NCBI GenBank assembly: GCA_017621735.1
Contig: JAGASM010000003.1
Span: 41,824-105,823, forward strand
Direction of reading: 5' to 3'
DNA length: 64,000 bases
DNA from: Clostridia bacterium
GTDB taxonomy: Bacteria > Bacillota > Clostridia > Christensenellales > Borkfalkiaceae
In this document: piece after piece, positions 1 to 9,387 of the stretch
How positions within the stretch are numbered: position 1 is the first letter of the stretch
How the letters are laid out: every line of letters starts with the position of its first letter
Program-made: the position numbers and the translations under genes
Notes under the pieces: generated by a model
Databases searched by the model: none
What the model saw: the letters and a program-made list of their open reading frames with translations, nothing else
Told to the model about the DNA's origin: nothing

Positions 1-1
1 T

Positions 2-328
2 CTTGAAACCCCTCTCAAAACGTATACCGTTCAAAAATCAGGCGATGAAATGCTTACTTATGATTTATATGAGGAACAAGAAGCCAAGATAAGAATCATT
101 TGTGATAGCGACTCGATTGATGCCACCGATCTGTTCTTTTACTATGGGGAAGTATTTACCTATCAAACCACGTTTGATTTCAGCAATTATGGACAAACGA
201 AAATTTTATTGACCGACAGCGTCGGCAATGAAAAAGAGTTTGGATTAAACGAGTGTGAGTTTAATTATAGCGCTCGAACGCTTTCCTTGTTGATAAAAAA
301 CATTGTTATTACTTATAAAGTAAAATAA
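2..328 (+). CDS. Hypothetical protein, 5' end outside the window
   Basis: The reading frame is open to the left edge, so the protein starts upstream of this window; the internal ATG at 50 is probably not the real start. The visible part is about 108 residues, rich in aromatic and beta-branched residues, with no membrane segment and no motif I recognise. It may be the C-terminal beta-rich domain of a larger protein. It ends in TAA just before a clear terminator, so it closes its transcription unit. Its AT content is higher than that of most neighbours. Confidence 0.6.
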   Translation, partial: LETPLKTYTVQKSGDEMLTYDLYEEQEAKIRIICDSDSIDATDLFFYYGEVFTYQTTFDFSNYGQTKILLTDSVGNEKEFGLNECEFNYSARTLSLLIKNIVITYKVK

Positions 329-336
329 AAAGTAGA

Positions 337-368
337 AAACCTATTAGAAAAATCTAATAGGTTTTTTT
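337..368 (+). terminator. Rho-independent terminator
   Basis: A 10-bp stem (aacctattag paired with ctaataggtt) with a 6-nt loop is followed by a run of T. It lies 9 nt after the stop of the first gene. Confidence 0.85.
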
Positions 369-416
369 AATGCTTTCCTTGCGTTACGACGCTTTTTGCC
401 GCTCGCAAAGGCGCGC

Positions 417-618
417 CGTTTTTTGGGAAGGACAGCGGGCTTGGCGGGCAATGAAACGCATTTCCGTTTTTTGGGAAGGACAGCGGGCTTGGCGAGCAAT
501 GAAACACGTTCCCCGTTTTTTGGGAAGGACAGCGGGTTTGGCGAGCAATGAAACGCATTTCCGTTTTTTGGGAAGGACAGCGGGTTTGGCGAGCAATGAA
601 ACACGTTCCCCGTTTTTT
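417..618. repeat. Tandem repeat, 48/49-bp unit, four copies
   Basis: Units begin at 417, 465, 514 and 562, with a partial fifth at 611. Each opens with cgttttttgggaaggacagc. Units alternate between two tail versions (cgcatttc and cacgttccc), giving a 97-bp higher-order period. No gene is supported here; open frames across the block come from the repeat. The flanks (369-416 and 619-750) hold nothing I recognise. Confidence 0.9.
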
Positions 619-751
619 GTATCAAACATATTTTTTTCTACCTTTATTTGTCCAACGGGGAAATTTGTTCCGTTTTACATACCGTCCTTTTTGATGCCCG
701 AAAAGAGTTTTGAAATACACCGCCGTTTTTTCTTTTTCGTTCGGATATCGT

Positions 752-780
752 TTGCCTTTTTTGCAAAAGGGGACTATAAT
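752..780 (+). promoter_or_regulatory. Sigma-A type promoter of the AEC transporter gene
   Basis: TTGCCT (752-757), a 17-bp spacer and TATAAT (775-780). It lies downstream of the alternative upstream ATG at 710, which supports the start at 812. Confidence 0.75.
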
Positions 781-811
781 TGTGTTATCCTTTTTACAAA
801 AGAGTGGCGTT

Positions 812-1789
812 ATGATTGACATCATCGTAAAAGTTTTATTGATTATGGCAACGCTTTTGGCGTTTATCGTGCCGGGGTTTATTTTGCGAAAGACGAACCT
901 CGTCCGTCCCGAAAGCATGCCCTCCCTTTCGAATATCTTACTCTACCTCTGCGCCCCGATGATGATCGTCAAGGCGTTTGCCGTCAACCCGATCGAGCCG
1001 TCGGGAGGCGTTCTTCTCAACTTTTTATACGTCTTTTTATTCTCCGTCGGCGCGCTCCTTTTGACGATGCTCGTTTGCTCCCTCCTCTTCCGCGTTTTGA
1101 AGGAAGAAAAGCGCAAGCGCGACGTACTCACCTTTATTGCGACCTTTTCCAACTGCGGATTTGTGGGGCTTCCCTTTATCGACATGTTCACGGACGGAAA
1201 TTCGGAAGCGATGATGTACTTGACCGTATTCAACGTGGCGTTTAATATTTTTATGTGGACGGCGGGCGTGTATCTCATCACGCAGGACAAGACGCAAATT
1301 TCTTTGAAAAAAGCCTTCCTCAACCCGAGTTCCGTCGCATCCGCCATCGGACTTTTGCTCTTTTGCGTTCCGCAAATCAACTTCCTTCATATGGACGCCG
1401 TCAAAGAGTTGCAACAAATCGTCGTGTTTACGGGAAATATGACCGCGCCCCTTTCGATGATGATCGTGGGCATTCGGCTTGCGGAACTTTCGCCTCGGCA
1501 ACTCTTTTGCGATAAAAAAGTATATTTTGCCGCGTTCGCTCGGCTCGTGCTTTCGTTTGGACTTTCTTATTTGCTCATACTTCCCTTCAAACTGACGGGG
1601 CTTTTTTCTCAATCGCCGTACGTGTTGCTTGCCCCCGTCATCGCCATGGCAATGCCGCCCGCGGCGAGTATTGTGGCGCTTGCGGAAAAGTACGACGGCG
1701 ACAAAGACCTTGCCGCCTCCGCCTACACGACGGGAACGCTCCTCTCTATATTTACCCTCCCTTTTGTTCTTCTTCTCATCAGTTTGTAA
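812..1789 (+). CDS. AEC (auxin efflux carrier) family transporter
   Basis: A 325-residue integral membrane protein with about ten hydrophobic segments in two halves, typical of the Mem_trans/AEC family, which exports small organic acids or related solutes. The N-terminal helix holds the proline-containing stretch FIVPGFILRK, and a second PFI-type break follows in the middle of the first half. The start at 812 is chosen because a good promoter lies at 752-780; a 34-residue longer version would start upstream of it. The substrate cannot be told from sequence. It stands alone and converges on the aminotransferase gene through a shared terminator. Confidence 0.85.
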   Translation: MIDIIVKVLLIMATLLAFIVPGFILRKTNLVRPESMPSLSNILLYLCAPMMIVKAFAVNPIEPSGGVLLNFLYVFLFSVGALLLTMLVCSLLFRVLKEEKRKRDVLTFIATFSNCGFVGLPFIDMFTDGNSEAMMYLTVFNVAFNIFMWTAGVYLITQDKTQISLKKAFLNPSSVASAIGLLLFCVPQINFLHMDAVKELQQIVVFTGNMTAPLSMMIVGIRLAELSPRQLFCDKKVYFAAFARLVLSFGLSYLLILPFKLTGLFSQSPYVLLAPVIAMAMPPAASIVALAEKYDGDKDLAASAYTTGTLLSIFTLPFVLLLISL

Positions 1790-1798
1790 TGCAATGAT

Positions 1799-1840
1799 AA
1801 AAAACGCCCGCGCACCGAATTTCGGTGCGCGGGCGTTTTT
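1799..1840. terminator. Bidirectional terminator between convergent genes
   Basis: A long GC-rich hairpin (acgcccgcgcaccgaa and its complement) flanked by A and T runs. It serves the AEC gene from the left and the uvrB-uvrA-aminotransferase unit from the right. Confidence 0.9.
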
Positions 1841-1847
1841 GATTGCG

Positions 1848-3026
1848 TTAAACAAAAATTTCTTTGGCAAGCGCCTCAAAGGCGGGAAGCGAACGCTCGA
1901 TCATCTCCGTCGAAACGCAATAAGAGATGCGCACGTACCCTTCGATTCCGAAACTGTCGGACGGGACGAGGAGCAATTCCTTTTCCCGCGCCTTTTTACA
2001 AAATTCCGCCGTGGGAAGGGGGCTTTTGACAAATAAATAGAACGCGCCTTGCGGCTCGACGCAAGAAAACCCGTACGACGTCAGCGCGCCGTACAAAAGG
2101 TCGCGGTTTGTTTTGTACACCGATTGATCGCTCGTAAGCCCCAAACACGCCGCCGCCACCCGCTGAAAGAGGGCGGGCGCACACACAAACCCCAAACTTC
2201 TCCCCGCGCCGCAAATTGCCGCGAATACGTCCTCCGCGTTTTGCGCACGAGGGCTGACCGCAACGTAACCGATGCGTTCCCCCGCAAGGGACAACGATTT
2301 GGAAAACGAATAACAAACGACGGTGTTGGGATAAAACGCCATCGGATAGGGAACGGCCGCGCCGTATGTGAGTTCGCGATACGGCTCGTCCGAAATGAGG
2401 TAGATCGCCTCCCCCTTTTCTTCGCTCTTGCGGGCAAGAAGGGCGGAAAGCGCCGTCCATTCTTCCGCACCGTACACGACCCCCGTCGGGTTGTTGGGGG
2501 AATTGAGAAGAACCGCCTTCGTCCTTTTGCCGATCACGCGGTCGAGTTCGTCGATATCGAGGTGAAAATCGTCTTTTGCGCGCGCGGAAACGAGCGTTCC
2601 GCCCGCTCCTTCCGCAAACACCTTGTATTCGGGGAAATAGGGCGCGATTGCGACGAATTCATCCCCCTCGTTGCACAGCGCGTGCAAGGTTGCCGTAAGG
2701 GACGCCGCCGCCCCGCACGTCATGTAGACGAGTTCGGCGGGAACGTTTACCCCGCTTTCCTTCGTTAAAAACTCCGCCACCGAACGGCGCACGGAAAAAT
2801 CCCCCGGCGCAGAGGTATACCCGTGCAACGTTTCTGCGGGAACTTCTTCCAAAAGGCGTAAAATTTCCTCTTTTACCTTTTGAGGGGCGGGCACGTTGGG
2901 ATTGCCGAGGGAAAAATCGAACACCTTTTCCCGTCCGATCTCCTTTGCGCGGGCGTTGCCGTACTCAAACAGTTCGCGAATGGCGGAACGCTCCGTTCCC
3001 AACCCCTTCATTCTTTCGTTTACCAT
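1848..3026 (-). CDS. PLP-dependent class I/II aminotransferase
   Basis: A 392-residue fold-type I aminotransferase of the AspB-like group. Visible landmarks are the substrate-side GNPN motif near residue 42, the NNPTG motif near residue 175, the aspartate of SDEPYRE that contacts the pyridine nitrogen, and the Schiff-base lysine in SYSFSKSLSLAGER. It would transfer amino groups between an amino acid and 2-oxoglutarate in the cytoplasm; the exact substrate cannot be assigned. It starts 2 bp after the uvrA stop, so it is probably co-transcribed with uvrB and uvrA, a pairing with no obvious functional logic. Confidence 0.9.
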   Translation of the reverse strand: MVNERMKGLGTERSAIRELFEYGNARAKEIGREKVFDFSLGNPNVPAPQKVKEEILRLLEEVPAETLHGYTSAPGDFSVRRSVAEFLTKESGVNVPAELVYMTCGAAASLTATLHALCNEGDEFVAIAPYFPEYKVFAEGAGGTLVSARAKDDFHLDIDELDRVIGKRTKAVLLNSPNNPTGVVYGAEEWTALSALLARKSEEKGEAIYLISDEPYRELTYGAAVPYPMAFYPNTVVCYSFSKSLSLAGERIGYVAVSPRAQNAEDVFAAICGAGRSLGFVCAPALFQRVAAACLGLTSDQSVYKTNRDLLYGALTSYGFSCVEPQGAFYLFVKSPLPTAEFCKKAREKELLLVPSDSFGIEGYVRISYCVSTEMIERSLPAFEALAKEIFV

Positions 3027-3028
3027 AG

Positions 3029-5854
3029 TTACTCCTTACAAGCAAGTACTTTTTTCAAAAAACGTCCTGTGTAACTCTCTTTCTCTTGCGCGATTTGTTC
3101 GGGGCTCCCCGTCGCGAGAATCTCACCCCCGCCGTCGCCCCCTTCTTTGCCGAGGTCGATAATATGGTCTGCCACCTTGATAACGTCGAGGTTGTGTTCG
3201 ATGACGAGCACCGTATTTCCCCCCTCGCGCAGTTTGAGTAAAATTTGAATGAGTTTGTCCACGTCGTAACTGTGAAGCCCCGTCGTCGGCTCGTCCAAAA
3301 TGTAGAACGTCTTGCCCGTTGACCGCTTGGAAAGTTCCGTCGCAAGTTTTACCCGTTGCGCCTCCCCGCCCGAAAGCGTCGTCGCGCTTTGTCCGAGTTT
3401 GATATATCCGAGCCCCACCTCGTTGAGCGTGGAGAGTTTTCCGTAAATGGACGGAACGCTCTTAAAAAATCCGCACGACTCTTCCACCGTCATATCGAGA
3501 ACGTCGGCAATCGACTTTCCCTTATAGTGCACGTCGAGCGTTTCGCGGTTGTACCGTTTGCCCCCGCACACTTCGCACGGAACGTACACGTCGGGCAAGA
3601 AGTGCATCTCGATTTTCATAATGCCGTCGCCCGCGCAGTTTTCGCACCTGCCCCCCGCGACGTTGAAAGAAAACCGTCCCGCCTTATACCCCTTTGCCTT
3701 TGCGTCGGGCGTGCTTGCGAACAGTTCGCGAATGGCGGTAAATACCCCCGTGTACGTGGCGGGATTGCTCCGCGGCGTCCGCCCGATCGGGGACTGGTCG
3801 ATGGCAATGACCTTGTCGAAATACTCAAACCCTTCCGCGCGTTCGTAGTTGCCCTCGGGGAGCCTGCTGCCGTTTAAGCGGTTGGAGAGCGCGGGGAGCA
3901 TGATCCCGTTGACAAGGGAGGATTTTCCCGATCCGCTTACCCCCGTAACCGCGGTGATCAGTCCTGCGGGAACTTCCGCCGTAATCCCCTTTAAGTTGTT
4001 TTGACGGCACCCGTGTACGCGGAAATACCGTCCGTCCGACACTTTTCTTACGGTAGGAACGTCGATTTTTCTTCTCCCCGCAAGGAAGTCCCCCGTAATC
4101 GAACGCGGCTCGTTTATGATATCCTCTTGCGTTCCGCACGCGACGATCTCCCCGCCGTGCACGCCCGCTTTTGGCCCGATATCCACAATATAATCCGCCG
4201 CCTTTATCGTATCTTCGTCATGTTCGACGACGATGAGCGTATTCCCCAAATCGCGCAATCCTTTCAAGGACGCGAGCAGTTTTTCGTTGTCCCGTTGGTG
4301 AAGCCCGATGCTCGGTTCGTCGAGAATATAAAGCACCCCCGTAAGCGCGCTGCCGATTTGCGTGGCGAGGCGTATGCGTTGGCTTTCTCCCCCCGAAAGG
4401 GTCGCCGCCCCGCGCGAAAGCGTCAAATAGTCGAGCCCCACCCCGACGAGAAAGTTTAACCGCGCTTTGATCTCTTTTAGAATCGTCCCCGCAATGGCAA
4501 ACTGCACGGGCGAAAGTTTTAATCCGTCGAGAAATTCAAAGATCTTTCCGACGGGGAGCGCGCACACCTCGGCGATATTTTTTCCGCCGACGGTTACGGC
4601 AAGCGCTTCCTTTTTCAACCGTTTTCCGCCGCAGTCGGGACAGTCGCTCGTTCGCATATACCGCTCGATATCGTATTTGACGGAATCGGATGCCGTTTGG
4701 TTATAACGGCGTTGCAAGTTGGTTGCAAACCCTTCCCATGCGCTTTGATAGGTGCTGTGGAAAGAACGCGTTTCGTACTGCATTTGCACCCGCTCCCCGC
4801 CGTTTCCGTACATGAGCATGTCGTAAATCCCTTCGGGAAGGTCTTTGACGGGAACGTCGAGAGAAAACCCGTAATGGCGGGACAGCGCACCCAAATACAT
4901 TTGCGTTACGGTGGAAGAATCGAGATTCCACCCGCTGATTTTAATCGCGCCTTCGCGGAGCGTTTTCGTCTTGTCCGGACAAATGAGGTCGGCGTCTACC
5001 GCTTGACGGAATCCAAGCCCCGTACACGTCGGGCATGCGCCGTACGGCGTGTTAAAGGAAAAGAGGCGCGGTTCGATCTCTTCCAACGAAATATTACAGT
5101 CGGGGCACGCATAGCGAGAGGAATAGAGCGTTTCTTCCCCCTCGCAGTCGATGACGACAAGTCCGTCCGCAAGCCGAAGCGCCGTTTCCAAACTCTCCGT
5201 CAGGCGTTTTAAGATTCCATCCTTTACCACAAGCCTGTCGATGACGACGGAAATAGAGTGCTTGACGTTTTTATCTAACTTAATTTCCTCTTGCAAGTCG
5301 TAAACGATGCCGTCGATCTTGACGCGGGCATATCCGCTTTTGCGATACCCTTGCAATTCTTTGACGTATTCCCCTTTGCGGCCGCGCACAACGGGGGCGT
5401 TGACTAAAATTTTGCTCCCCTCTTTCATTTCCATAACGCGGTCGGCGATTTCATCCACCGTTTGACGGCGAATTTCCCGTCCGCATTTGGGGCAGTGAGG
5501 CGTTCCTACGCGCGCATATAAAAGACGGAGATAATCGTAAATTTCCGTTACCGTACCCACGGTGGAACGGGGATTGTGCGAAGTCGTCTTTTGGTCGATG
5601 GAAATAGCGGGAGAAAGCCCGTCGATAAACTCCACGTTGGGCTTTTCCATCATGCCGAGAAATTGCCGCGCGTACGAAGAGAGGCTTTCCATATACCGAC
5701 GTTGCCCTTCCGCAAAAATCGTTTCAAAGGCGAGCGTACTTTTTCCGCTCCCCGAAAGCCCCGTAAAAACGGTAAACGTTCCGCGCGGAATGCTTACGTC
5801 TACGTTTTTCAAATTATTCTCTTTTGCACCTTTTACGAAAATCGTATCTTTCAT
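3029..5854 (-). CDS. uvrA: Excinuclease ABC subunit A
   Basis: A 941-residue UvrA of normal length, the damage-sensing ATPase of nucleotide excision repair. It has two ABC ATPase modules: Walker A GLSGSGKST near residue 32 and GVSGSGKSS near residue 640, each with a matching LSGGE signature (LSGGESQRIRLA and LSGGEAQRVKLA). CxxC zinc-binding pairs are present (CPKC, CPDC...CPTC, CENC...CEVC). It lies downstream of uvrB on the same strand with a 71-bp gap and is followed 2 bp later by an aminotransferase gene. The start at 5854 fits the family N-terminus. Confidence 0.98.
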   Translation of the reverse strand: MKDTIFVKGAKENNLKNVDVSIPRGTFTVFTGLSGSGKSTLAFETIFAEGQRRYMESLSSYARQFLGMMEKPNVEFIDGLSPAISIDQKTTSHNPRSTVGTVTEIYDYLRLLYARVGTPHCPKCGREIRRQTVDEIADRVMEMKEGSKILVNAPVVRGRKGEYVKELQGYRKSGYARVKIDGIVYDLQEEIKLDKNVKHSISVVIDRLVVKDGILKRLTESLETALRLADGLVVIDCEGEETLYSSRYACPDCNISLEEIEPRLFSFNTPYGACPTCTGLGFRQAVDADLICPDKTKTLREGAIKISGWNLDSSTVTQMYLGALSRHYGFSLDVPVKDLPEGIYDMLMYGNGGERVQMQYETRSFHSTYQSAWEGFATNLQRRYNQTASDSVKYDIERYMRTSDCPDCGGKRLKKEALAVTVGGKNIAEVCALPVGKIFEFLDGLKLSPVQFAIAGTILKEIKARLNFLVGVGLDYLTLSRGAATLSGGESQRIRLATQIGSALTGVLYILDEPSIGLHQRDNEKLLASLKGLRDLGNTLIVVEHDEDTIKAADYIVDIGPKAGVHGGEIVACGTQEDIINEPRSITGDFLAGRRKIDVPTVRKVSDGRYFRVHGCRQNNLKGITAEVPAGLITAVTGVSGSGKSSLVNGIMLPALSNRLNGSRLPEGNYERAEGFEYFDKVIAIDQSPIGRTPRSNPATYTGVFTAIRELFASTPDAKAKGYKAGRFSFNVAGGRCENCAGDGIMKIEMHFLPDVYVPCEVCGGKRYNRETLDVHYKGKSIADVLDMTVEESCGFFKSVPSIYGKLSTLNEVGLGYIKLGQSATTLSGGEAQRVKLATELSKRSTGKTFYILDEPTTGLHSYDVDKLIQILLKLREGGNTVLVIEHNLDVIKVADHIIDLGKEGGDGGGEILATGSPEQIAQEKESYTGRFLKKVLACKE

Positions 5855-5925
5855 GCCCGTTTATTCCTTATCGGCAGTTGCCGAACCTGTTCATTTTACA
5901 CAAAAAACCGAATACGTTCCCCTTT

Positions 5926-7887
5926 TTACGTCCGCATCCGTTTGCGGAGAAGGGCAATCGCCTCGCGAATTTCTATCGCTCGTTCAAAGTCAAGCTGTGC
6001 GGATGCAACCTTCATCAGCGCTTTCAATTTTTCGATTTCTTCGGGAATATCTTTGACGCGGACGTCCTCCGTCGCACGCGTTTTCGTCGTGATGTTGAGG
6101 GAAGATTTTACCTCTTTGACGATCGTCCGCGGGACGATTCCGTGCGCCTCGTTATATGCGCGTTGAATTTCTCGACGGCGATTTGTTTCTTCTATCGCGC
6201 GTTGCATGCTCCCCGTTACCGTATCTGCGTACATGACGACGCGCCCTTCGCTGTTGCGCGCTGCGCGCCCGATCGTCTGCACAAGGGACGTTTCGCTGCG
6301 CAAAAAGCCCTCTTTGTCCGCGTCGAGAATGGCGACGAGTTTGACTTCGGGAAGGTCCAACCCCTCGCGCAAGAGGTTGATCCCGCACAAAACGTCAAAT
6401 TCCCCCGAACGCAAGCCGTTGACAATGTCAATGCGCTCCAAGGCGTCGATGTCCGAGTGCATATAGCGCACCTTTACCCCGTTTTCTTTGAGGTAATCGG
6501 TCAAACTTTCCGCCATGCGCTTTGTGAGCGTGGTAACGAGCACTCGCCCGCCCCCTTGCACCACCGCGCGGATTTCAAAGAGCAAGTCGTCGATTTGCCC
6601 CTTCGTCGGACGGACGAACACGGGGGGATCTAAAAGCCCCGTCGGACGGATGAGTTGCTCCACCACTTGTCCCGCTTGCCCGAGTTCGTACTCCGCGGGC
6701 GTCGCCGAAACGCAAATGAGTTGGGGAACGCGCGCGTCGAATTCTTCAAACGTCAACGGACGGTTATCGTAAGCGGACTGCATGCGGAACCCGTATTCTA
6801 CGAGGTTGGTTTTCCGCGACAAATCCCCGTGGTACATTGCGCGGATCTGCGGAATGGTCATGTGGCTTTCGTCGATAAACACGAGAAAGTTATCGGGAAA
6901 ATAGTCGAGAAGGGTAAACGACGGTTGCCCGGGACTTCTTCCGTCAAAGTAGCGGGAGTAGTTTTCCACCCCCGAACAGTATCCGATCTCCCGCATCATT
7001 TCCAAGTCGTGTTCGGTGCGTTGAGAAAGGCGTTGCGCTTCCAGCAATTTGCCCGCATCCTCAAACGCCTTGACTTCCCCCTTCAAGTCCTCTTCGATGA
7101 GGGAAAGCGCCGACTGCAACCGCTCCGTTCCCACCGCATAGTGGCTTGCGGGGAAGATGACGGCGTGCTTTAACTGATTGATGATTTTCCCCGTTACGAC
7201 GTCCTCTTCGCCAAGTCGGTCGATTTCGTCGCCAAAAAATACGACGCGGATCGCCACTTCGGAGTTGGACGCGGGGAAAATTTCCACCACGTCCCCGCGC
7301 ACGCGGAAGGTAGAACGCTTAAAGTCGACGTCGTTGCGGGAATAGTGAATTTCCACAAGTTTATAGATGAGTTCCTCGCGGGAAAGGGCTTGTCCGGGGC
7401 GCAACGAAACGCCGAGGCGGAAAAACTCTTCCGGCGCACCGAGCCCGTAGATACACGAAACGGAAGAAACGACGATAACGTCGTCCCGCTCCCCCAAAGA
7501 ACAGGTGGCGGCGTTGCGCAGTTTGTCGATTTCGTCGTTCATCGACAAGTCCTTTTCAATATAAGTGTCCGTGGACGGAATATAACTTTCCGGCTGATAG
7601 TAATCGTAGTAAGAAACGAAGTACTCCACGCGATTTTCGGGGAAAAATTCGCGAAATTCGTTGCAAAGTTGCGCCGCAAGCGTCTTGTTGTGCGCAATGA
7701 CAAGGGCGGGACGCCCCACGTTTTTGATGACGTTTGCCATGGTAAACGTCTTTCCGCTCCCCGTTACCCCGACGAGTACTTGCGTGCGAATGCCGTCCAA
7801 CACCCCTTCCGTCAACTTTTCAATGGCTTGCGGTTGATCGCCCGTGGGAGAAAAGGGCGCTTTTAATTGATATTCGTGATGCTCCAT
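5926..7887 (-). CDS. uvrB: Excinuclease ABC subunit B
   Basis: A 653-residue UvrB, the helicase-like subunit that verifies damage handed over by UvrA and recruits UvrC. Visible motifs are Walker A GVTGSGKT near residue 36, the beta-hairpin region rich in Tyr (YYDYYQPE), the DESH box and helicase motif [13 protein letters not shown]-terminal UVR domain (about 610-645) would contact UvrC. The start at 7887 is preferred over one ten codons upstream because GGAGGGGG sits just before it. Promoter at 7934-7962. Confidence 0.98.
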   Translation of the reverse strand: MEHHEYQLKAPFSPTGDQPQAIEKLTEGVLDGIRTQVLVGVTGSGKTFTMANVIKNVGRPALVIAHNKTLAAQLCNEFREFFPENRVEYFVSYYDYYQPESYIPSTDTYIEKDLSMNDEIDKLRNAATCSLGERDDVIVVSSVSCIYGLGAPEEFFRLGVSLRPGQALSREELIYKLVEIHYSRNDVDFKRSTFRVRGDVVEIFPASNSEVAIRVVFFGDEIDRLGEEDVVTGKIINQLKHAVIFPASHYAVGTERLQSALSLIEEDLKGEVKAFEDAGKLLEAQRLSQRTEHDLEMMREIGYCSGVENYSRYFDGRSPGQPSFTLLDYFPDNFLVFIDESHMTIPQIRAMYHGDLSRKTNLVEYGFRMQSAYDNRPLTFEEFDARVPQLICVSATPAEYELGQAGQVVEQLIRPTGLLDPPVFVRPTKGQIDDLLFEIRAVVQGGGRVLVTTLTKRMAESLTDYLKENGVKVRYMHSDIDALERIDIVNGLRSGEFDVLCGINLLREGLDLPEVKLVAILDADKEGFLRSETSLVQTIGRAARNSEGRVVMYADTVTGSMQRAIEETNRRREIQRAYNEAHGIVPRTIVKEVKSSLNITTKTRATEDVRVKDIPEEIEKLKALMKVASAQLDFERAIEIREAIALLRKRMRT

Positions 7888-7933
7888 ATCCCCCTCCAAG
7901 AGAAAAAATAGACACAAACATTCGTTTGCATCT

Positions 7934-7962
7934 ATTGTACCTTATTTTTTCCTTCCTGTCAA
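7934..7962 (-). promoter_or_regulatory. Sigma-A promoter of uvrB-uvrA
   Basis: On the minus strand TTGACA (7957-7962), a 17-bp spacer and TACAAT (7934-7939), about 45 bp before the uvrB start. I saw no clear SOS box. Confidence 0.85.
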
Positions 7963-7966
7963 CTTG

Positions 7967-8338
7967 TTAGGAAAAGATTGCCTTTAGAATGATGCCGACG
8001 ACAAAAGACAGTACGGCGGTTGCCACCGTGATTCCGATTTTCATGTAAAGCCCGCGTTTGCGCTGTTTGCCTGCCCGCTTGTACGCTTGCCCCGCCGCAT
8101 GAAGGTGAATGACGTACATTCGCTCTCCCTTACGGTCGGAAGAAGTAAGTTCAAAATAACCGTCCAACTCAAGCGCACGCAAAATGCCTTCGAGCGATTC
8201 TTCGGTGTATCCCCCTTTGGGGGGCAGCAACGCGAGAATTTCGGACGGGGAAACGAGTACGCGGTCCTTGCCTCCGACGAGCGTATAAACGGCGTTCATG
8301 ACGTCCTCTTCCTTGCGGTTGAGTTTTTCGTTTAACAT
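7967..8338 (-). CDS. Small winged-helix-like protein with C-terminal membrane anchor
   Basis: A 123-residue protein of unknown function. Residues 1-80 look like a compact helical plus beta-hairpin domain of winged-helix type, ending in VIHLHAAGQAYKRAG. A basic stretch (KRAGKQRKRG) is followed by one hydrophobic segment (about 98-121) that would anchor it in the membrane with the folded part in the cytoplasm. It has a strong AAGGAGGG ribosome binding site. It resembles in size and design the neighbour at 8909-9280, so the two are probably paralogues. DNA binding is possible but unproven. Confidence 0.7.
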   Translation of the reverse strand: MLNEKLNRKEEDVMNAVYTLVGGKDRVLVSPSEILALLPPKGGYTEESLEGILRALELDGYFELTSSDRKGERMYVIHLHAAGQAYKRAGKQRKRGLYMKIGITVATAVLSFVVGIILKAIFS

Positions 8339-8529
8339 CCGCGCCCTCCTTGTTTGTTTATCGTGTGATACGAATTTCTCAATTCTTTGTATTCGTCTAC
8401 GGTAAGTTTTTTATTCGCGTTTTCGTGTAAATTCGTTTATTTTCCGCGGAAACGCGTACGTTTTACACTTTTTTCTGGTTGTTTTTAATATGCCAAGCAA
8501 TCGGCTGTGAAATTATTTTCGTGCGGCGA

Positions 8530-8943
8530 GCATTGCCGAAGTTTGTCGTTCCGCCCCAAGGGCGACAAGCCGCACTTGTGATAAGCGCCAACGGTACAAA
8601 CAAGCCGCAACGCTTTATAAAAGCGACGAGATGAGCCACGCGACCATTCCGCCCCAAGGGCGACAAGCCGCACTTGGGATATGCGTCAACGGTACAAACA
8701 AACCGCAACGCTTTATAAAAGCGACGAGATGAGCCACGCGACCATTCCGCCCTAAGGGCGATAAGCCGCACTTGTGATCAGCGCCAACGGTACAAACAAA
8801 CCGCAACGCTTTACAAAAGCGACGAGATGAGCCACGCGACTATTCCGCCCCAAGGGCGATAAGCCGCACTTGGGATAAGCGCCAACGCCACAAACAAGCC
8901 GCAACGCTTTATAAAAGCGACGAGATGAGCCACGCGACCATTC
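8530..8943. repeat. 98-bp tandem repeat that copies the 3' end of the adjacent gene
   Basis: The motif gagatgagccacgcgac recurs at 8628, 8726, 8824 and 8922, exactly 98 bp apart. The copy at 8922 is inside the gene at 8909-9280; the other three lie beyond its stop and still encode its last residues (VAWLISSLL plus stop). Each unit also holds small inverted repeats (cgcccttggggcg, cgctttataaaagcg) without T runs. No gene is supported in 8344-8908; the AT-rich part before 8520 shows nothing further. Confidence 0.9.
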
Positions 8944-9280
8944 CGCCCGCAAAGCCCCCTACAAACGCACCGACCGCAGAAAGCGCGATGATATCGCGGC
9001 GGCGGCGAAATACGTCCCCCCGTTCCTTTTGCTCCGTTTCGCAATAGGCACGGCCTTCGGGAAGGGAACACAGGCAATAGACGCCGTTCTCCGCGTATTT
9101 TATTTCCACGTACTTATGATCGCATAAATAGTTGAGCGAATGGTGCAAAAGCGCCTCGTTTCCCTCTTCGTGCGCGGGGAAAGAAGACAGAAGTTCTTCC
9201 TCTTCTACCACCTTGTACGCGCCGTCTGCGCTCAATTCGTTAATTTTTTTCAAAAGTCTTGCCGTTCGTTTATCTAACAT
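8909..9280 (-). CDS. Small winged-helix-like protein with C-terminal membrane anchor (paralogue)
   Basis: A 123-residue protein, the same length and layout as the product of 7967-8338. It has an N-terminal helical/beta domain (1-80, with LPEGRAYCETEQKERGD closing it), a basic patch (RRRRD) and a glycine-rich hydrophobic segment (about 98-121) ending VAWLISSLL. Function is unknown. The start is supported by a promoter whose -10 box ends 6 nt before the ATG and by the lack of any Shine-Dalgarno sequence, so the mRNA is predicted to be leaderless. Its last 12 codons are repeated three more times downstream. Confidence 0.7.
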   Translation of the reverse strand: MLDKRTARLLKKINELSADGAYKVVEEEELLSSFPAHEEGNEALLHHSLNYLCDHKYVEIKYAENGVYCLCSLPEGRAYCETEQKERGDVFRRRRDIIALSAVGAFVGGFAGGMVAWLISSLL

Positions 9281-9286
9281 GCCCCG

Positions 9287-9315
9287 ATTTTACTATTATT
9301 TCCCTTTTTTGTCAA
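9287..9315 (-). promoter_or_regulatory. Promoter giving a predicted leaderless mRNA
   Basis: On the minus strand TTGACA (9310-9315), a 17-bp spacer and TAAAAT (9287-9292), then 6 nt, then the ATG at 9280. Transcription should start at or next to the start codon. Confidence 0.8.
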
Positions 9316-9355
9316 GACCATTCTCGACGCACGCGGCGCCAAAAAAAGGTTTGTG

Positions 9356-9387
9356 CTAAAAAAGCGGGGACGTCCCCGCTTTTTTTA
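9356..9387 (-). terminator. Rho-independent terminator
   Basis: aaagcgggga paired with tccccgcttt around a 2-nt centre, with A and T runs on either side. It overlaps the stop codon of the CvpA-like gene at 9385. Confidence 0.85.

Noticed and set aside
710..811. Upstream start of the AEC transporter adding 34 residues
   Set aside because: A clear promoter lies inside this stretch, so it would not be transcribed in full.
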